Below are positions 24,733 to 33,781 of a stretch of 64,000 bases of DNA, piece after piece; position 1 is the first letter of the stretch; every line of letters begins with the position of its first letter. The DNA comes from DATAVB01 sp036267955. Lineage in GTDB: Bacteria; Actinomycetota; Actinomycetes; Mycobacteriales; QHCD01. The position numbers and the translations under genes were made by a program. Location: assembly GCA_036267955.1 (NCBI GenBank), contig DATAVB010000116.1, forward strand, positions 1 to 64,000, written 5' to 3'. The notes beneath the pieces were generated by a model. It was not told the DNA's origin. It was given only the letters and a program-made list of their open reading frames with translations, and did not search any database.

Positions 24733-24751
24733 TGAAGTAAGGCTAGCCTAA
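24733..24751. promoter_or_regulatory. DtxR/IdeR-type iron box
   Basis: TGAAGTAAGGCTAGCCTAA matches 15 of 19 positions of the IdeR consensus TTAGGTTAGGCTAACCTAA and contains a self-complementary TAAGGCTAGCCTAA-like core. It lies 37-55 bp upstream of the siderophore-interacting protein start and about 85 bp upstream of the divergent glutathione peroxidase start. It could therefore couple iron status to both genes. Confidence 0.75.
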
Positions 24752-24833
24752 CAAGAATCTCGGGTCGAGGAAGCGGCCGACCACAATCGGCAACTCAATC
24801 GGCACCTCGAATCGGCAAAGGAAGGCACGCACC

Positions 24834-25337
24834 GTGTCAGCAGAAAATGCAGCTCTGGACGACATCGCCCTGCAGACCCTCGACGGCGCAGACACCAATC
24901 TCGGGCAGTACAAGGGCAAGGCGCTACTGCTCGTGAACGTCGCCTCGAAATGCGGGCTCACCCCGCAGTACGAGGGCCTGGAGCGGCTCCAGGAGCGCTA
25001 CGCCGACCGGGGTTTCTCCGTTCTCGGCTTCCCGTGCAACCAGTTCGGCGGGCAGGAGCCCGGCACCGCCGAGGAGATCAAGACGTTCTGCTCCACCACG
25101 TACGGCGTGACGTTCCCGATGTTTGCCAAGCTCGAGGTCAACGGCGAGGGCCGGCATCCGCTCTACTCCGCGCTGACCCAGAAGGTGGACGCGGAGGGCG
25201 AGGCCGGCGACATCCAGTGGAACTTCGAGAAGTTCCTGATCTCCCCGGACGGCAGCATCGTGGAGCGGTTCCGGCCGCGCACCGAGCCGGAGTCCGACCA
25301 GGTGGTCAGCGCCATCGAGGCGCAGCTGCCGGCCTGA
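24834..25337 (+). CDS. Glutathione peroxidase family thiol peroxidase (Cys type)
   Basis: 167 residues. The peroxidatic Cys40 is in NVASKCGLTPQYEGL, the Gln in GFPCNQFGGQE (which also carries a second Cys) and the Trp in IQWNFEKFL, giving the usual catalytic triad with Cys rather than Sec. Actinobacteria generally lack glutathione, so a thioredoxin-dependent reaction is more likely. The GTG start has a GGAAGG site eight bases upstream. It shares its upstream region with the iron-controlled siderophore gene. Confidence 0.93.
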   Translation: MSAENAALDDIALQTLDGADTNLGQYKGKALLLVNVASKCGLTPQYEGLERLQERYADRGFSVLGFPCNQFGGQEPGTAEEIKTFCSTTYGVTFPMFAKLEVNGEGRHPLYSALTQKVDAEGEAGDIQWNFEKFLISPDGSIVERFRPRTEPESDQVVSAIEAQLPA

Positions 25338-25360
25338 CCGGCGCTGCACTCAGGTGACCG

Positions 25361-25978
25361 ATGCGTGACCGGCCGCCCCGCCCTCCCATGGACCCGATGC
25401 GGGCGGGCGGCCCCGTCGCGGCAGCGAAGAAGGCGCTCCGCGCCCGGCTGATCGCCGGACGCGCGGAGTTCTCGCCGGCGGGCCGAGAGGCTGCCGGCGA
25501 TGCGATCCGGGCCGTGCTCCTCGATACGCCCGAGATCGCCGCGGCCGCGTCGGTGGCGGCGTACGTCTCGATCGGCGCCGAGCCGCCGACCGCGCCGCTG
25601 CTCGATGCCCTACGCGAGCGACATGTCGAGGTGTTGCTGCCGGTGTTGCGGGCGGACAACGACCTGGACTGGGCGCGGTACGACGGGACGTTGGTCAGCG
25701 GCCGGCACGGTCTGCTGGAGCCGGCCCGCGAACGGCAGGGCACCGAGGCGATAGGCACGGTCGACGTCGTTCTGGTCCCGGCTCTGGCGGTCGACCGCGC
25801 CGGCCGCCGGCTCGGCCGCGGCGGCGGTTCGTACGACCGGGCGCTGGCCCGCCTCGCGCCCGCCGCCTGGACCGTGGCGTTGCTGTACGACGGCGAACTC
25901 CTCGACGACGTACCGGCCGAAAAGCACGACCACCCGGTCGATGCGGCCGCCGCCCCGGCCGGGATCGTCCGCTTCTAG
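25361..25978 (+). CDS. 5-formyltetrahydrofolate cyclo-ligase
   Basis: 205 residues. Conserved features are the basic start KKALRARLIAGRAEF, VAAYVSIGAEPPT, the C-terminal VLVPALAVDRAGRRLGRGGGSYDRAL (ATP and folate site) and the closing EKHDHPVD. The enzyme converts 5-formyl-THF to methenyl-THF with ATP. The start could also be the Met at 25388. It follows the peroxidase gene by 23 bp and its stop overlaps the convergent FdhF-like stop by four bases. Confidence 0.92.
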   Translation: MRDRPPRPPMDPMRAGGPVAAAKKALRARLIAGRAEFSPAGREAAGDAIRAVLLDTPEIAAAASVAAYVSIGAEPPTAPLLDALRERHVEVLLPVLRADNDLDWARYDGTLVSGRHGLLEPARERQGTEAIGTVDVVLVPALAVDRAGRRLGRGGGSYDRALARLAPAAWTVALLYDGELLDDVPAEKHDHPVDAAAAPAGIVRF

Positions 25979-28248
25979 GCCGGGCTCAGCCGGACGATGA
26001 CCGATTTCGAGGTCGGCGTATTGCTTGTCTTCGCGGTGGAATCCAACGGCACCAGGACATTGGTCTCCGGGAAATAGGCGGCACAGCAGCCCGGTGCGGT
26101 CGGATAGGAGACCAGCCGGAATCCCTTGGCCGTCCGCTCCACCCCGTCTGTCCACACGCTACTGATATCGACCAGCTGACCGTCGGAAAGGTCCAGCTCG
26201 ACCAGATCAGTGGGGCTGACGAAAAGCACCCGCCGGCCCTGGTGCACCCCGCGGTACCGGTCGTCCAGGCCGTAGATCGTGGTGTTGTACTGGTCGTGCG
26301 ACCGGATCGTCTGCAGGATCAGCTCACCCGGCCCGGCCTGTGGAAATTCCAATTCGTTGGCCGTAAAATTCGCTTTTCCGCTCATTGTCGGGAAACGACG
26401 CTCGTCCCGCGGCGCGTGCGGCAGCACGAAACCGGCTGGGGCGCTGAGCTTTTCGTTGAAATCAGCGAATCCTGGGATGACCCGGCCGATGTGGTCACGG
26501 ATCAGATCGTAATTGCCCTCCAGCGCTTTCCAGTCCACCGATCCTCGGTCGAGGGTCGCCCGGGCCAGCCGGCAGACGATCGCCACCTCACTCACCAGAT
26601 CGCGTGCGGCCGGCTTCAGCCGGCCCCGGGACGCGTGCACCATGCCCATCGAATCCTCGACCGACACCTGCTGCGGTCCGCCGGCCTGGTCGTCGATTTC
26701 GGTCCGGCCCAGCGTAGGCAGGATGAGCGCCCGTTCACCGGTCACGAAATGCGAGCGGTTGAGTTTGGTGGAGATCTGTACGGTCAGCCGGCACCGCCGC
26801 AGCGCGGCCTCGGTCACGTCGGTGTCCGGGGTGGCGGAGGCGAAGTTGCCGCCCATCGCGAAGAAGACCTTGGCCTGCCCGTCCCGCATCGCACGAATCG
26901 CGTCCACGGTGTCGAGTCCGTGTTTGCGCGGCGGCTCGAAATGAAATTCCGCGGCGAGACTGTCCAGAAAGGCGGTGGCGGGTTTCTCGTAGATCCCCAT
27001 CGTACGGTCGCCCTGCACGTTGGAATGTCCGCGCACCGGGCAGACGCCGGCGCCGGGACGGCCGATGTTCCCGCCCAGCAGCAGGAAATTCACGATCTCC
27101 CGGATCGTCGGCACGGAATGCCGGTGCTGGGTCAGGCCCATCGCCCAGCACACCACGACATTCCCGGCCGCTTCGACGTCGCGGGCGGTGGCCTCGAGTT
27201 CGTCGCGGGTCAGCCCGGTGGCCCGCAAAACGTCGTCCCAGGACAGCTGCGACAGATGCCGCGCGTACTCGTCGAAACCACTCGTGTGCTCGGCGACGAA
27301 TTCCCGGTCCAGCGAGGTGTCCGCGTCAAGCATGAGCCGACCCAGCGCCTGGAACAGGGCCAGGTCACCGCCGACCCGGATCTGCAGGAATCGGTCGGCC
27401 AATTGGGTGCCGTGCCCGATCACCCCGGACACCTTCTGCGGATTGCGGAAATTCAGCAGCCCGGCCTCTGGCAGCGGATTGACCGCGATGATGCGCGCCC
27501 CGTTGTGCTTGGCCTTTTCCAGAGTGGACAGCATCCGCGGGTGGTTCGTGCCCGGATTCTGGCCGACGATGAAAATGAGGTCGGCCTGTTCCAGATCCTC
27601 GATCAGCACGCTGCCCTTGCCAACCCCGATCGACTCGGTCAGGGCCGATCCGCTGGATTCGTGGCACATGTTGGAGCAGTCCGGCAGGTTGTTCGTACCG
27701 AATAGCCGGACGAAGAGCTGATAACAGAAGGCGGCTTCGTTACTGGTGCGGCCGGAGGTATAGAAAACCGCCTCATCGGGCGAGTCGAGGCCGCGCAACT
27801 CCGATGCGACCATGCCGATCGCGTCGTCCCAACCGATCGGCCGGTAATGGTCGCTGCCCGCGTCCTTGACCATCGGCTGGGTCAGCCGGCCCTGCTGGCC
27901 GAGCCAGTAACCGCTGCGCTGCGCCAGATCCGAGATCGGATGCTCGGCGAAGAAGTCGGCCGTGACGCGGCGGACCGTCGCCTCCTCGGCGACGGCCTTG
28001 GCCCCGTTCTCGCAGAATTCGGCAATGTGCCGGTGGTCGGCCGACTCCGGCCAGGCGCAGCCGGGACAGTCGAATCCGGTTTTCTGGTTGACCCGCAGCA
28101 GCGTCAACGCGGTACGCCGCACGCCCATCTGATCGACCGCATTGCGCAGGCTGACCCGGACCGCCGGAACACCAGCGGCGTACGTCTTCGGCGCCGACAA
28201 CGACAGCGACTCGTCGCCGACGTCCTCGGCCGGCGGTTTCTTGGCCAC
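25975..28248 (-). CDS. FdhF/YdeP-family molybdopterin oxidoreductase
   Basis: 757 residues. QKTGFDCPGCAWPES near residue 58 is the family-specific cysteine motif. The molybdopterin core follows with SGRTSNEAAFCYQLFVRLFGTNNLPDCSNMCHESSG (about 165-200), where Cys is in the place of selenocysteine of formate dehydrogenase H. GQNPGTNHPR, WAMGLTQHRHSV and the C-terminal molybdopterin-binding domain (SHDQYNTTIYGLDDRYRGV) are also present. Members resemble the formate dehydrogenase alpha subunit and E. coli YdeP. The physiological substrate is not settled, and no FdhD or partner subunit genes are adjacent. Confidence 0.88.
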   Translation of the reverse strand: MAKKPPAEDVGDESLSLSAPKTYAAGVPAVRVSLRNAVDQMGVRRTALTLLRVNQKTGFDCPGCAWPESADHRHIAEFCENGAKAVAEEATVRRVTADFFAEHPISDLAQRSGYWLGQQGRLTQPMVKDAGSDHYRPIGWDDAIGMVASELRGLDSPDEAVFYTSGRTSNEAAFCYQLFVRLFGTNNLPDCSNMCHESSGSALTESIGVGKGSVLIEDLEQADLIFIVGQNPGTNHPRMLSTLEKAKHNGARIIAVNPLPEAGLLNFRNPQKVSGVIGHGTQLADRFLQIRVGGDLALFQALGRLMLDADTSLDREFVAEHTSGFDEYARHLSQLSWDDVLRATGLTRDELEATARDVEAAGNVVVCWAMGLTQHRHSVPTIREIVNFLLLGGNIGRPGAGVCPVRGHSNVQGDRTMGIYEKPATAFLDSLAAEFHFEPPRKHGLDTVDAIRAMRDGQAKVFFAMGGNFASATPDTDVTEAALRRCRLTVQISTKLNRSHFVTGERALILPTLGRTEIDDQAGGPQQVSVEDSMGMVHASRGRLKPAARDLVSEVAIVCRLARATLDRGSVDWKALEGNYDLIRDHIGRVIPGFADFNEKLSAPAGFVLPHAPRDERRFPTMSGKANFTANELEFPQAGPGELILQTIRSHDQYNTTIYGLDDRYRGVHQGRRVLFVSPTDLVELDLSDGQLVDISSVWTDGVERTAKGFRLVSYPTAPGCCAAYFPETNVLVPLDSTAKTSNTPTSKSVIVRLSPA

Positions 28249-28300
28249 GGCTTCGCCTCCCGGGATGCAGAAACAGCCTACGCCGGGAGGCGGCCGTCGG

Positions 28301-28966
28301 TCAGGTGCGGCCGGCCGTCCAGTAGACGGCGTTGCTGATGATGCGGCGTACTGACGGGTGCTCGAAGGTCAGGTATTCCTCGTGCCCCGGTCGGAAATAG
28401 AAGACCCGGCCGTTGCCGATCGTGTACGCGAGACCCGAGCGGAATACCTGACCATTGCCGAAGACGGAGTAGAAGACGTCGGTATCCGGCTTGCCGCAGC
28501 CGAACTCCTCGTCGTAGCTCTCCTCCTTGTCGATGACGAAATCGCTGACGCCCTCGGCCACCGGGTGATCCGGCGCCTTGACCGTGATGCGCTCCTCGCC
28601 ACCGTCGCGGGCGACACCGCCGAGCCGGCCGTCGTCCTCGATCAACGCGGTATACGGCTTGGACATATGTGACGAATGCAGCGACAGAAAGCCCATGCCG
28701 CGCTCTTTCACATGCCGGACGATGCGCTCGACCGCATCATCACTCACGTTTCGGTGCAGCTGGTGTCCCCACCACACCAGCACATCGGTCTGTGCCAGCT
28801 GCTCGTCGGAGACGCCGTGGTCGATGTCGACCAACTCCGCCGTCGTCACCGACAGACCGGAATCTGGACGCAAAATGTCGGCAACGGCACCATTGATGTC
28901 ATTGGGGTAAACGGCTCGACTGGCCGTGTGCTCCGACCACACCCGGACCCGGATCTCTGCAGCCAC
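28301..28966 (-). CDS. ThuA-like glutamine-amidotransferase-fold protein
   Basis: 221 residues from GTG 28966, which has AGGAG seven bases upstream; an upstream ATG at 29005 lacks a site. Motifs are RVRVWSEHT, TDVLVWWGHQLHRNV, GMGFLSLHSSHMSK and GNGRVFYFRPGHEEYLTF. This is the trehalose-utilisation ThuA/class I amidotransferase-like fold, implicated in sugar oxidation. It is divergent from the zinc dehydrogenase gene across 185 bp, and the two may belong to one sugar or polyol pathway. Confidence 0.85.
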   Translation of the reverse strand: MAAEIRVRVWSEHTASRAVYPNDINGAVADILRPDSGLSVTTAELVDIDHGVSDEQLAQTDVLVWWGHQLHRNVSDDAVERIVRHVKERGMGFLSLHSSHMSKPYTALIEDDGRLGGVARDGGEERITVKAPDHPVAEGVSDFVIDKEESYDEEFGCGKPDTDVFYSVFGNGQVFRSGLAYTIGNGRVFYFRPGHEEYLTFEHPSVRRIISNAVYWTAGRT

Positions 28967-29151
28967 GATGGCACTCCTGAATCGCAGATCGACTGAATTC
29001 CACATTCAGGCTATCCACTCGATCGGGGTGACGGGACCCCTCGCCGCTGGCCCGAACCGGACATGACCTGAACCAGCCGCCGTAAATGCGACCGGCCGGC
29101 ACACATAGGCTTAGCGGCAAACCCACAGGCTTCGACACGCGGAGGTCGCTC

Positions 29152-30225
29152 ATGCCCGACACCATGCAGGCGGTTGTCTGCCACGGTCCGGAGGACTACC
29201 GGCTGGAGCGGCGCGACGTCCCGCAACCCGGACCGGGCGAGGCGCTCCTGCAGATCGAGGCTGTCGGCATCTGCGCCAGCGACCTCAAGTGCTACCACGG
29301 CGCACCCATGTTCTGGGGCGATGAGACCCGGCCCGCCTATTGCGAATCGCCGGTCGTCCCCGGTCACGAGTTCACCGGCAAGGTGGTCGCTCTGGACGCG
29401 GCGGCCCGCGAGCGCTGGGGCGTCGACGTCGGCGACCGGGTCGTCTCCGAGCAGATCGTGCCGTGCAACGAGTGCCGCTACTGCGAACGCGGCCAGTACT
29501 GGCTGTGCCAGCAGCACAACATCTACGGCTTCAAGAAGGCCACCCACGGCGCGATGGCTGAATTCCTGCTCGTCCCGGCGCAGGCCAGGGTGCACCGCAT
29601 CTCCGCCGACCTGCCGGCCGCGCACGCCGCGTTCGCGGAGCCGCTGTCCTGCGCACTGCACGCCGTGGAGCGCGCCACCATCGGGATCGAGGACGTGGTC
29701 GTGGTGGCCGGCGCCGGCCCGATCGGCCTCGGCATGATCGCCGGGGCCCGCCAGCGCGGGCCGAAGCTCGTCGTGTCGCTCGACTTCGACGCCAAGCGCC
29801 GGGACCTGGCCAAGGCCTGCGGCGCCGACCTCGCCCTCAACCCGGGCGACACGGACGTGATCGAGGAGGTCCGCAAGCTCACCGGCGGCTACGGCTGCGA
29901 CGTATATCTGGAAGCCACCGGCCACCCGGCCGCCGTGCCGCAGGGGCTGCAGATGCTGCGCAAGGCCGGCACCTTCGTGGAATACAGCGTGATGCGCGAG
30001 CCGGTCACCGTCGACTGGACCATCATCGGCGACACCAAGGAGCTCGACGTCCGTGGCGCCCACCTCGGCCCGTACTGCTGGCCGGCCGCCATCCGGATGA
30101 TCGAAAACAACGTGCTCCCGGTCGAGCGGATCGTCACTCACCAGCTTCCGGTGGCGCAGTTCGCCGAGGGGCTGGACCTGGTCGGCGACGGCACCCGCTC
30201 GGTCAAGGTCGCCCTGGTCCCGTAA
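29152..30225 (+). CDS. Zinc-dependent medium-chain dehydrogenase (erythritol/threitol-dehydrogenase-like)
   Basis: 357 residues from ATG 29152 (GGAGG site). The catalytic zinc motifs are ICASDLKCYHG and PGHEFTG. The structural zinc lobe is CNECRYCERGQYWLC with four Cys (about 103-117). The cofactor motif is VVAGAGPIGLGMIAGA (about 185). MQAVVCHGPEDYRLE at the N-terminus resembles mycobacterial erythritol/L-threitol dehydrogenase as I recall it. It oxidises a polyol with NAD. The neighbouring ThuA-like gene supports a carbohydrate role. Confidence 0.85.
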   Translation: MPDTMQAVVCHGPEDYRLERRDVPQPGPGEALLQIEAVGICASDLKCYHGAPMFWGDETRPAYCESPVVPGHEFTGKVVALDAAARERWGVDVGDRVVSEQIVPCNECRYCERGQYWLCQQHNIYGFKKATHGAMAEFLLVPAQARVHRISADLPAAHAAFAEPLSCALHAVERATIGIEDVVVVAGAGPIGLGMIAGARQRGPKLVVSLDFDAKRRDLAKACGADLALNPGDTDVIEEVRKLTGGYGCDVYLEATGHPAAVPQGLQMLRKAGTFVEYSVMREPVTVDWTIIGDTKELDVRGAHLGPYCWPAAIRMIENNVLPVERIVTHQLPVAQFAEGLDLVGDGTRSVKVALVP

Positions 30226-30252
30226 CGGTTGGCCGAACGGCACAGCGGGCAC

Positions 30253-31593
30253 ATGAACGCCATGACCTCGACCAACGTGCTGTGGTTCCGCCGCGATCTT
30301 CGGCTCGCCGACAACCCGGCACTGCTCGCGGCGGCGGCCGGCGCCGACGAGGTGCTGCCGCTGTTCGTCCTGGACGACCGGCTCCGCCGACCCAGCGGTG
30401 CGCCCCGTGTCGCCTTCCTCTACCGCTGCCTGCGGGAATTGGACGAGGCGACCGGGGGCCGGCTGGTGGTGCTGCGCGGCCGGCCGGAGAACGTGTTACC
30501 CCGGGTCGCCCGCGGGGCGGCGGCGACCGCGGTGCATGTCGCCGCGGACTTCGGGCCGTACGGCACTGAGCGCGACCGGCGGGTCGCCGACGCGCTGGAC
30601 AGTACACCGCTGGTCACCACCGGCTCGCCGTACGCGGTCGCGCCCGGCCGGGTCGGGAAGTCCGACGGCTCGCCGTTCAAGGTCTATTCGCCGTTCTACA
30701 GGGCGTGGTGCCGGCACGGCTGGCGGGCACCGGCCGGCGCGGCGCGGGTGCGCTGGTCGACGGCCGTCCAATCGACCGGCATTCCGGCCGACCCGCCGCT
30801 GCCGGCCGGCCTGACCCTCCCGGCCGCCGGCGAACGGGCGGCAATGCAGCGGTGGGCCGACTTCCGGTCGGAGCTCGCCGGCTATTCCGACGGCCGGGAC
30901 CGGCCGGATTTGCCGGCCACCAGCCTGATGTCGGCGTACCTGAAGTTCGGCTGCGTACATCCGCGGACCCTGCTGGCCGACCTGTCCGGGCCCGGCGCTG
31001 AGACCTACCGCAAGGAGCTGGCCTGGCGGGAGTTCTACGCCGATGTGCTCTGGCACAACCCGGAATCGGCCCGCGACTACTACCGGGCCGAGTTCGCGAA
31101 GATGCGCTACGACACCGACGACACGGCGTTCCAGGCCTGGTCCCAGGGTCGGACCGGATATCCGATCGTGGATGCCGGAATGCGCCAGCTGCTCGCCGAG
31201 GGCTGGATGCACAACCGGGTCCGGATGATCGTGGCGTCGTTCCTGGTCAAGGATCTGCACCAGGAGTGGACCCGCGGCGCCCGCTGGTTCCTGGAGCACC
31301 TGGTCGACGGCGACCTCGCGTCCAACAACCACGGCTGGCAATGGGTCGCCGGCTGCGGCACCGATGCCGCCCCGTACTTCCGGATCTTCAACCCGGTGAC
31401 GCAGGGCCGCCGGTTCGACCCGGCCGGCGACTACGTGCGGCGCTACATCCCCGAGCTGGCCGGCATTTCCGGCGCCGACGTGCACGAGCCGTGGACGCTG
31501 CCCGAGCCGCCGACCGACTACCCGGATCGGATCGTGGAGCACGCCCGGGAACGCCGGGAATCGCTCCGCCGACTGGCCGAGATCCGTAGCTAG
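30253..31593 (+). CDS. phr: Deoxyribodipyrimidine photolyase (class I CPD type)
   Basis: About 446 residues. NVLWFRRDLRLADNPAL opens the antenna domain. The FAD-binding domain includes ELAWREFYADVLW, GRTGYPIVDAGMRQL, MHNRVRMIVASFLVKDL and NNHGWQWVAGCGTDAAPYFRIFNP, with the tryptophans of the electron-transfer chain. It repairs UV-induced pyrimidine dimers using blue light. ATG 30253 or 30262 are both possible starts; neither has a strong site and the gap to the dehydrogenase stop is only 27 bp. The stop overlaps the convergent ABC-2 permease stop by four bases. Confidence 0.93.
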   Translation: MNAMTSTNVLWFRRDLRLADNPALLAAAAGADEVLPLFVLDDRLRRPSGAPRVAFLYRCLRELDEATGGRLVVLRGRPENVLPRVARGAAATAVHVAADFGPYGTERDRRVADALDSTPLVTTGSPYAVAPGRVGKSDGSPFKVYSPFYRAWCRHGWRAPAGAARVRWSTAVQSTGIPADPPLPAGLTLPAAGERAAMQRWADFRSELAGYSDGRDRPDLPATSLMSAYLKFGCVHPRTLLADLSGPGAETYRKELAWREFYADVLWHNPESARDYYRAEFAKMRYDTDDTAFQAWSQGRTGYPIVDAGMRQLLAEGWMHNRVRMIVASFLVKDLHQEWTRGARWFLEHLVDGDLASNNHGWQWVAGCGTDAAPYFRIFNPVTQGRRFDPAGDYVRRYIPELAGISGADVHEPWTLPEPPTDYPDRIVEHARERRESLRRLAEIRS

Positions 31594-32795
31594 CCGACCA
31601 TCTCCGGCTTGGCCCGGAGCGCGTCGGTCCACCGCACCCGCGCCCCGCTGCGCAGCACCGCCGCCGCGTAGATCCGGGCCGAGAGCCGGACCAGGGCCAC
31701 GATCGCCAGCAGCATCAGTACGACCGCGAGCGCGATCTGCCAACCGGGAGCCGCGCCGCCGGCGACCCGCGGCGGCATGATCATCGCCGAGAACGGCGGG
31801 ATGATGGACAGCACCCGGGCCAGCCCACCGCCCGGATTCGAGATCGCCTGCAACGACAACACGAAGCTCGCGACCAGAAGGAGGGAAAGCGGGCTGACCG
31901 TGTTCTGCAGCTCCTCCTGCCGGGACACCAGCGACCCGGCCGCAGCGAAAGCGCATGCGTAGAAGGCATATCCGAGCACGAACCAGGCGAGTACGTCGAT
32001 GACCGTGCCGACCACCCCGGCCTGCAGCTGGATCATGTCGGTGGCCCGGCCCACGATCAGTCCGACGATCGCGGTGAGCAGGAGCTGCCCGAAGCCGACC
32101 AGCCCGACGCCGATGATCTTGCCGGCCAACAGCTGCCACGGCTTGACGGCGGCGAGCAACAGCTCGACGACCCGGCTGGATTTCTCCTCGACCACGCCCA
32201 TCGCGACCCACATGCCGAACGCGATCAGCTGTCCGTACAGCAGAATCACACCTATATAGGCGATCGCCTTCTTGGCATCCGCGTTCTTGCCACCGCCGGT
32301 GAGTTTCTGCACGCTCACGTGCGACACGTCCAGCGCCTTGGCGACCGCACCCGGGTCGATGCCCGCCTGCTTCAGCCGTTCGCCGGCGACCAGCGAACTC
32401 CGGGCCGAATCCAGGACGCTCTGCAACCTGCTGTCCAAATTGGACTTGACCACCACGGTCGTGCCACCGTCGAAGGCAGCATCGACCCTGCCGGCCCGGA
32501 CCGCGGTCCGGGCGGACGCGGCGTCGGAATACGTCTTCACCGACACCTCGGTCTTGGCCGGCCGCGGTGTGGCCTGCACCGCGGCAGCGAGCGCACCGGC
32601 CTGCGGGCCGCTCACCCCGACGTCGAAATGTTTGGTGCCACCGGAGACGATCCGCAGGATAACGATGACGGCAACGATGATGATCAGGGTCACAGCGACG
32701 GAGATCTGGAAGCTGCGCTCCCGGACCCGGGTGGTGATCTCCCGGCGGGCGATCAGCGAGACGGTCCCGGTGCGGGTCGACCCGGGGCTGCTCAT
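31590..32795 (-). CDS. ABC-2-type exporter permease (NatB-like)
   Basis: 401 residues. An N-terminal membrane helix (about 30-50) is followed by a large extracytoplasmic domain (about 55-170: FDVGVSGPQAGALAAAVQA) and then five to six helices, including ILLYGQLIAFGMWVAMGVVEEKSSRVVELLL, the NatB/ABC-2 signature region. It should work with the ATPase encoded just upstream; the two genes overlap by four bases. Export of sodium or another small solute is suggested by family resemblance only. Confidence 0.88.
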   Translation of the reverse strand: MSSPGSTRTGTVSLIARREITTRVRERSFQISVAVTLIIIVAVIVILRIVSGGTKHFDVGVSGPQAGALAAAVQATPRPAKTEVSVKTYSDAASARTAVRAGRVDAAFDGGTTVVVKSNLDSRLQSVLDSARSSLVAGERLKQAGIDPGAVAKALDVSHVSVQKLTGGGKNADAKKAIAYIGVILLYGQLIAFGMWVAMGVVEEKSSRVVELLLAAVKPWQLLAGKIIGVGLVGFGQLLLTAIVGLIVGRATDMIQLQAGVVGTVIDVLAWFVLGYAFYACAFAAAGSLVSRQEELQNTVSPLSLLLVASFVLSLQAISNPGGGLARVLSIIPPFSAMIMPPRVAGGAAPGWQIALAVVLMLLAIVALVRLSARIYAAAVLRSGARVRWTDALRAKPEMVG

Positions 32796-33712
32796 GCCAG
32801 CTGCCTCTCGCCGGCGGCGGCCTCGGGCGAGACGGCCGCGCGGAACAGGTCGGCGAGGGTCGGGGTGACCCGGCTGAAGTGCACGACCCGGCCGGTACGG
32901 ACCGCCGCCGCCAGCACCTGCTGGTCGTCCGCGGCCTCCGCCAGTGCCAGCAGAAATTCCGGCGATTGTCCGGAAACCCCTTGTACACCGGGGATTCCGT
33001 CCGTCCAGCCGGGCTGGGCATCCGGCGCCACGACGCGCAACTGCCGCTCTCCGCCGCGGTTGCGGAGCTCCTCGACGGTGCCGGCGGCGACCAGCCGGCC
33101 GGAGTTGATGATGCCGACCGCGTCACAGAGCCGCTCCACCAGTTCGAGCTGGTGGCTGGAGAAGATGACGGGTACGCCGTCGGCGCATTTCGCCTTCAGC
33201 ACCTCGGCGAGCGCGTCGACGCCGACCGGGTCGAGGCCGGAGAACGGCTCGTCCAGGATCAGCACCTCGGGGTCGTAGACCAGCGCGGCGGCGAGCTGCA
33301 CCCGCTGCTGGTTGCCAAGTGAAAGCTTCTCGACCGGGTCGTCCCGCCGCTCGGCGACGCCAAGTCGCTCGGTCCAATCGCGGGCCGCGGTCGCCGCGGC
33401 GGCCGGGCTCAGACCGTGCAGCTGGGCGAAGTACGCCAGTTGCTCGGCGACCCGCATCTTCGGGTAGAGACCGCGTTCCTCCGGCATATAGCCGAACCGC
33501 TGCCGGGCGGCGAAATCGACCGGCCGGCCGACCCACCGCACCTCGCCGCGGTCCGCGGCCAGGACGCCGAGCGCGATCCGCATCGCCGTCGTCTTGCCGG
33601 CGCCGTTCGCGCCGACGAAGCCGAACATCTCGCCCGGCCTGACGGCGAACGACAGCGACTCCAGCGCGACGGTCTCGCCGTACCGTTTGGCCACGTCATC
33701 GAATTCCAGCAT
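32792..33712 (-). CDS. ABC-2 exporter ATP-binding protein (NatA-like)
   Basis: 306 residues from ATG 33712; an in-frame upstream Met at 33769 has no site and adds an unlikely leader. Walker A is GANGAGKTT (near 38-46), signature SLGNQQR (near 138), Walker B EVLILDEPFSGLDPVG and the H-loop FSSHQLELVE. The C-terminal DUF4162-type domain runs to the end. It drives the permease encoded immediately downstream. Confidence 0.92.
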   Translation of the reverse strand: MLEFDDVAKRYGETVALESLSFAVRPGEMFGFVGANGAGKTTAMRIALGVLAADRGEVRWVGRPVDFAARQRFGYMPEERGLYPKMRVAEQLAYFAQLHGLSPAAAATAARDWTERLGVAERRDDPVEKLSLGNQQRVQLAAALVYDPEVLILDEPFSGLDPVGVDALAEVLKAKCADGVPVIFSSHQLELVERLCDAVGIINSGRLVAAGTVEELRNRGGERQLRVVAPDAQPGWTDGIPGVQGVSGQSPEFLLALAEAADDQQVLAAAVRTGRVVHFSRVTPTLADLFRAAVSPEAAAGERQLA

Positions 33713-33781
33713 GCGTCCCCAATCCTGCGACTGGTGTAAAGCATGCTTGACACCCGACGAAGGTGTCAAACTCGCTCGATA

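Noticed and set aside
30496..33126. Leftward open frame of 876 residues
   Set aside because: Spans two convergent real genes (photolyase and ABC-2 permease) and has shadow-frame composition.
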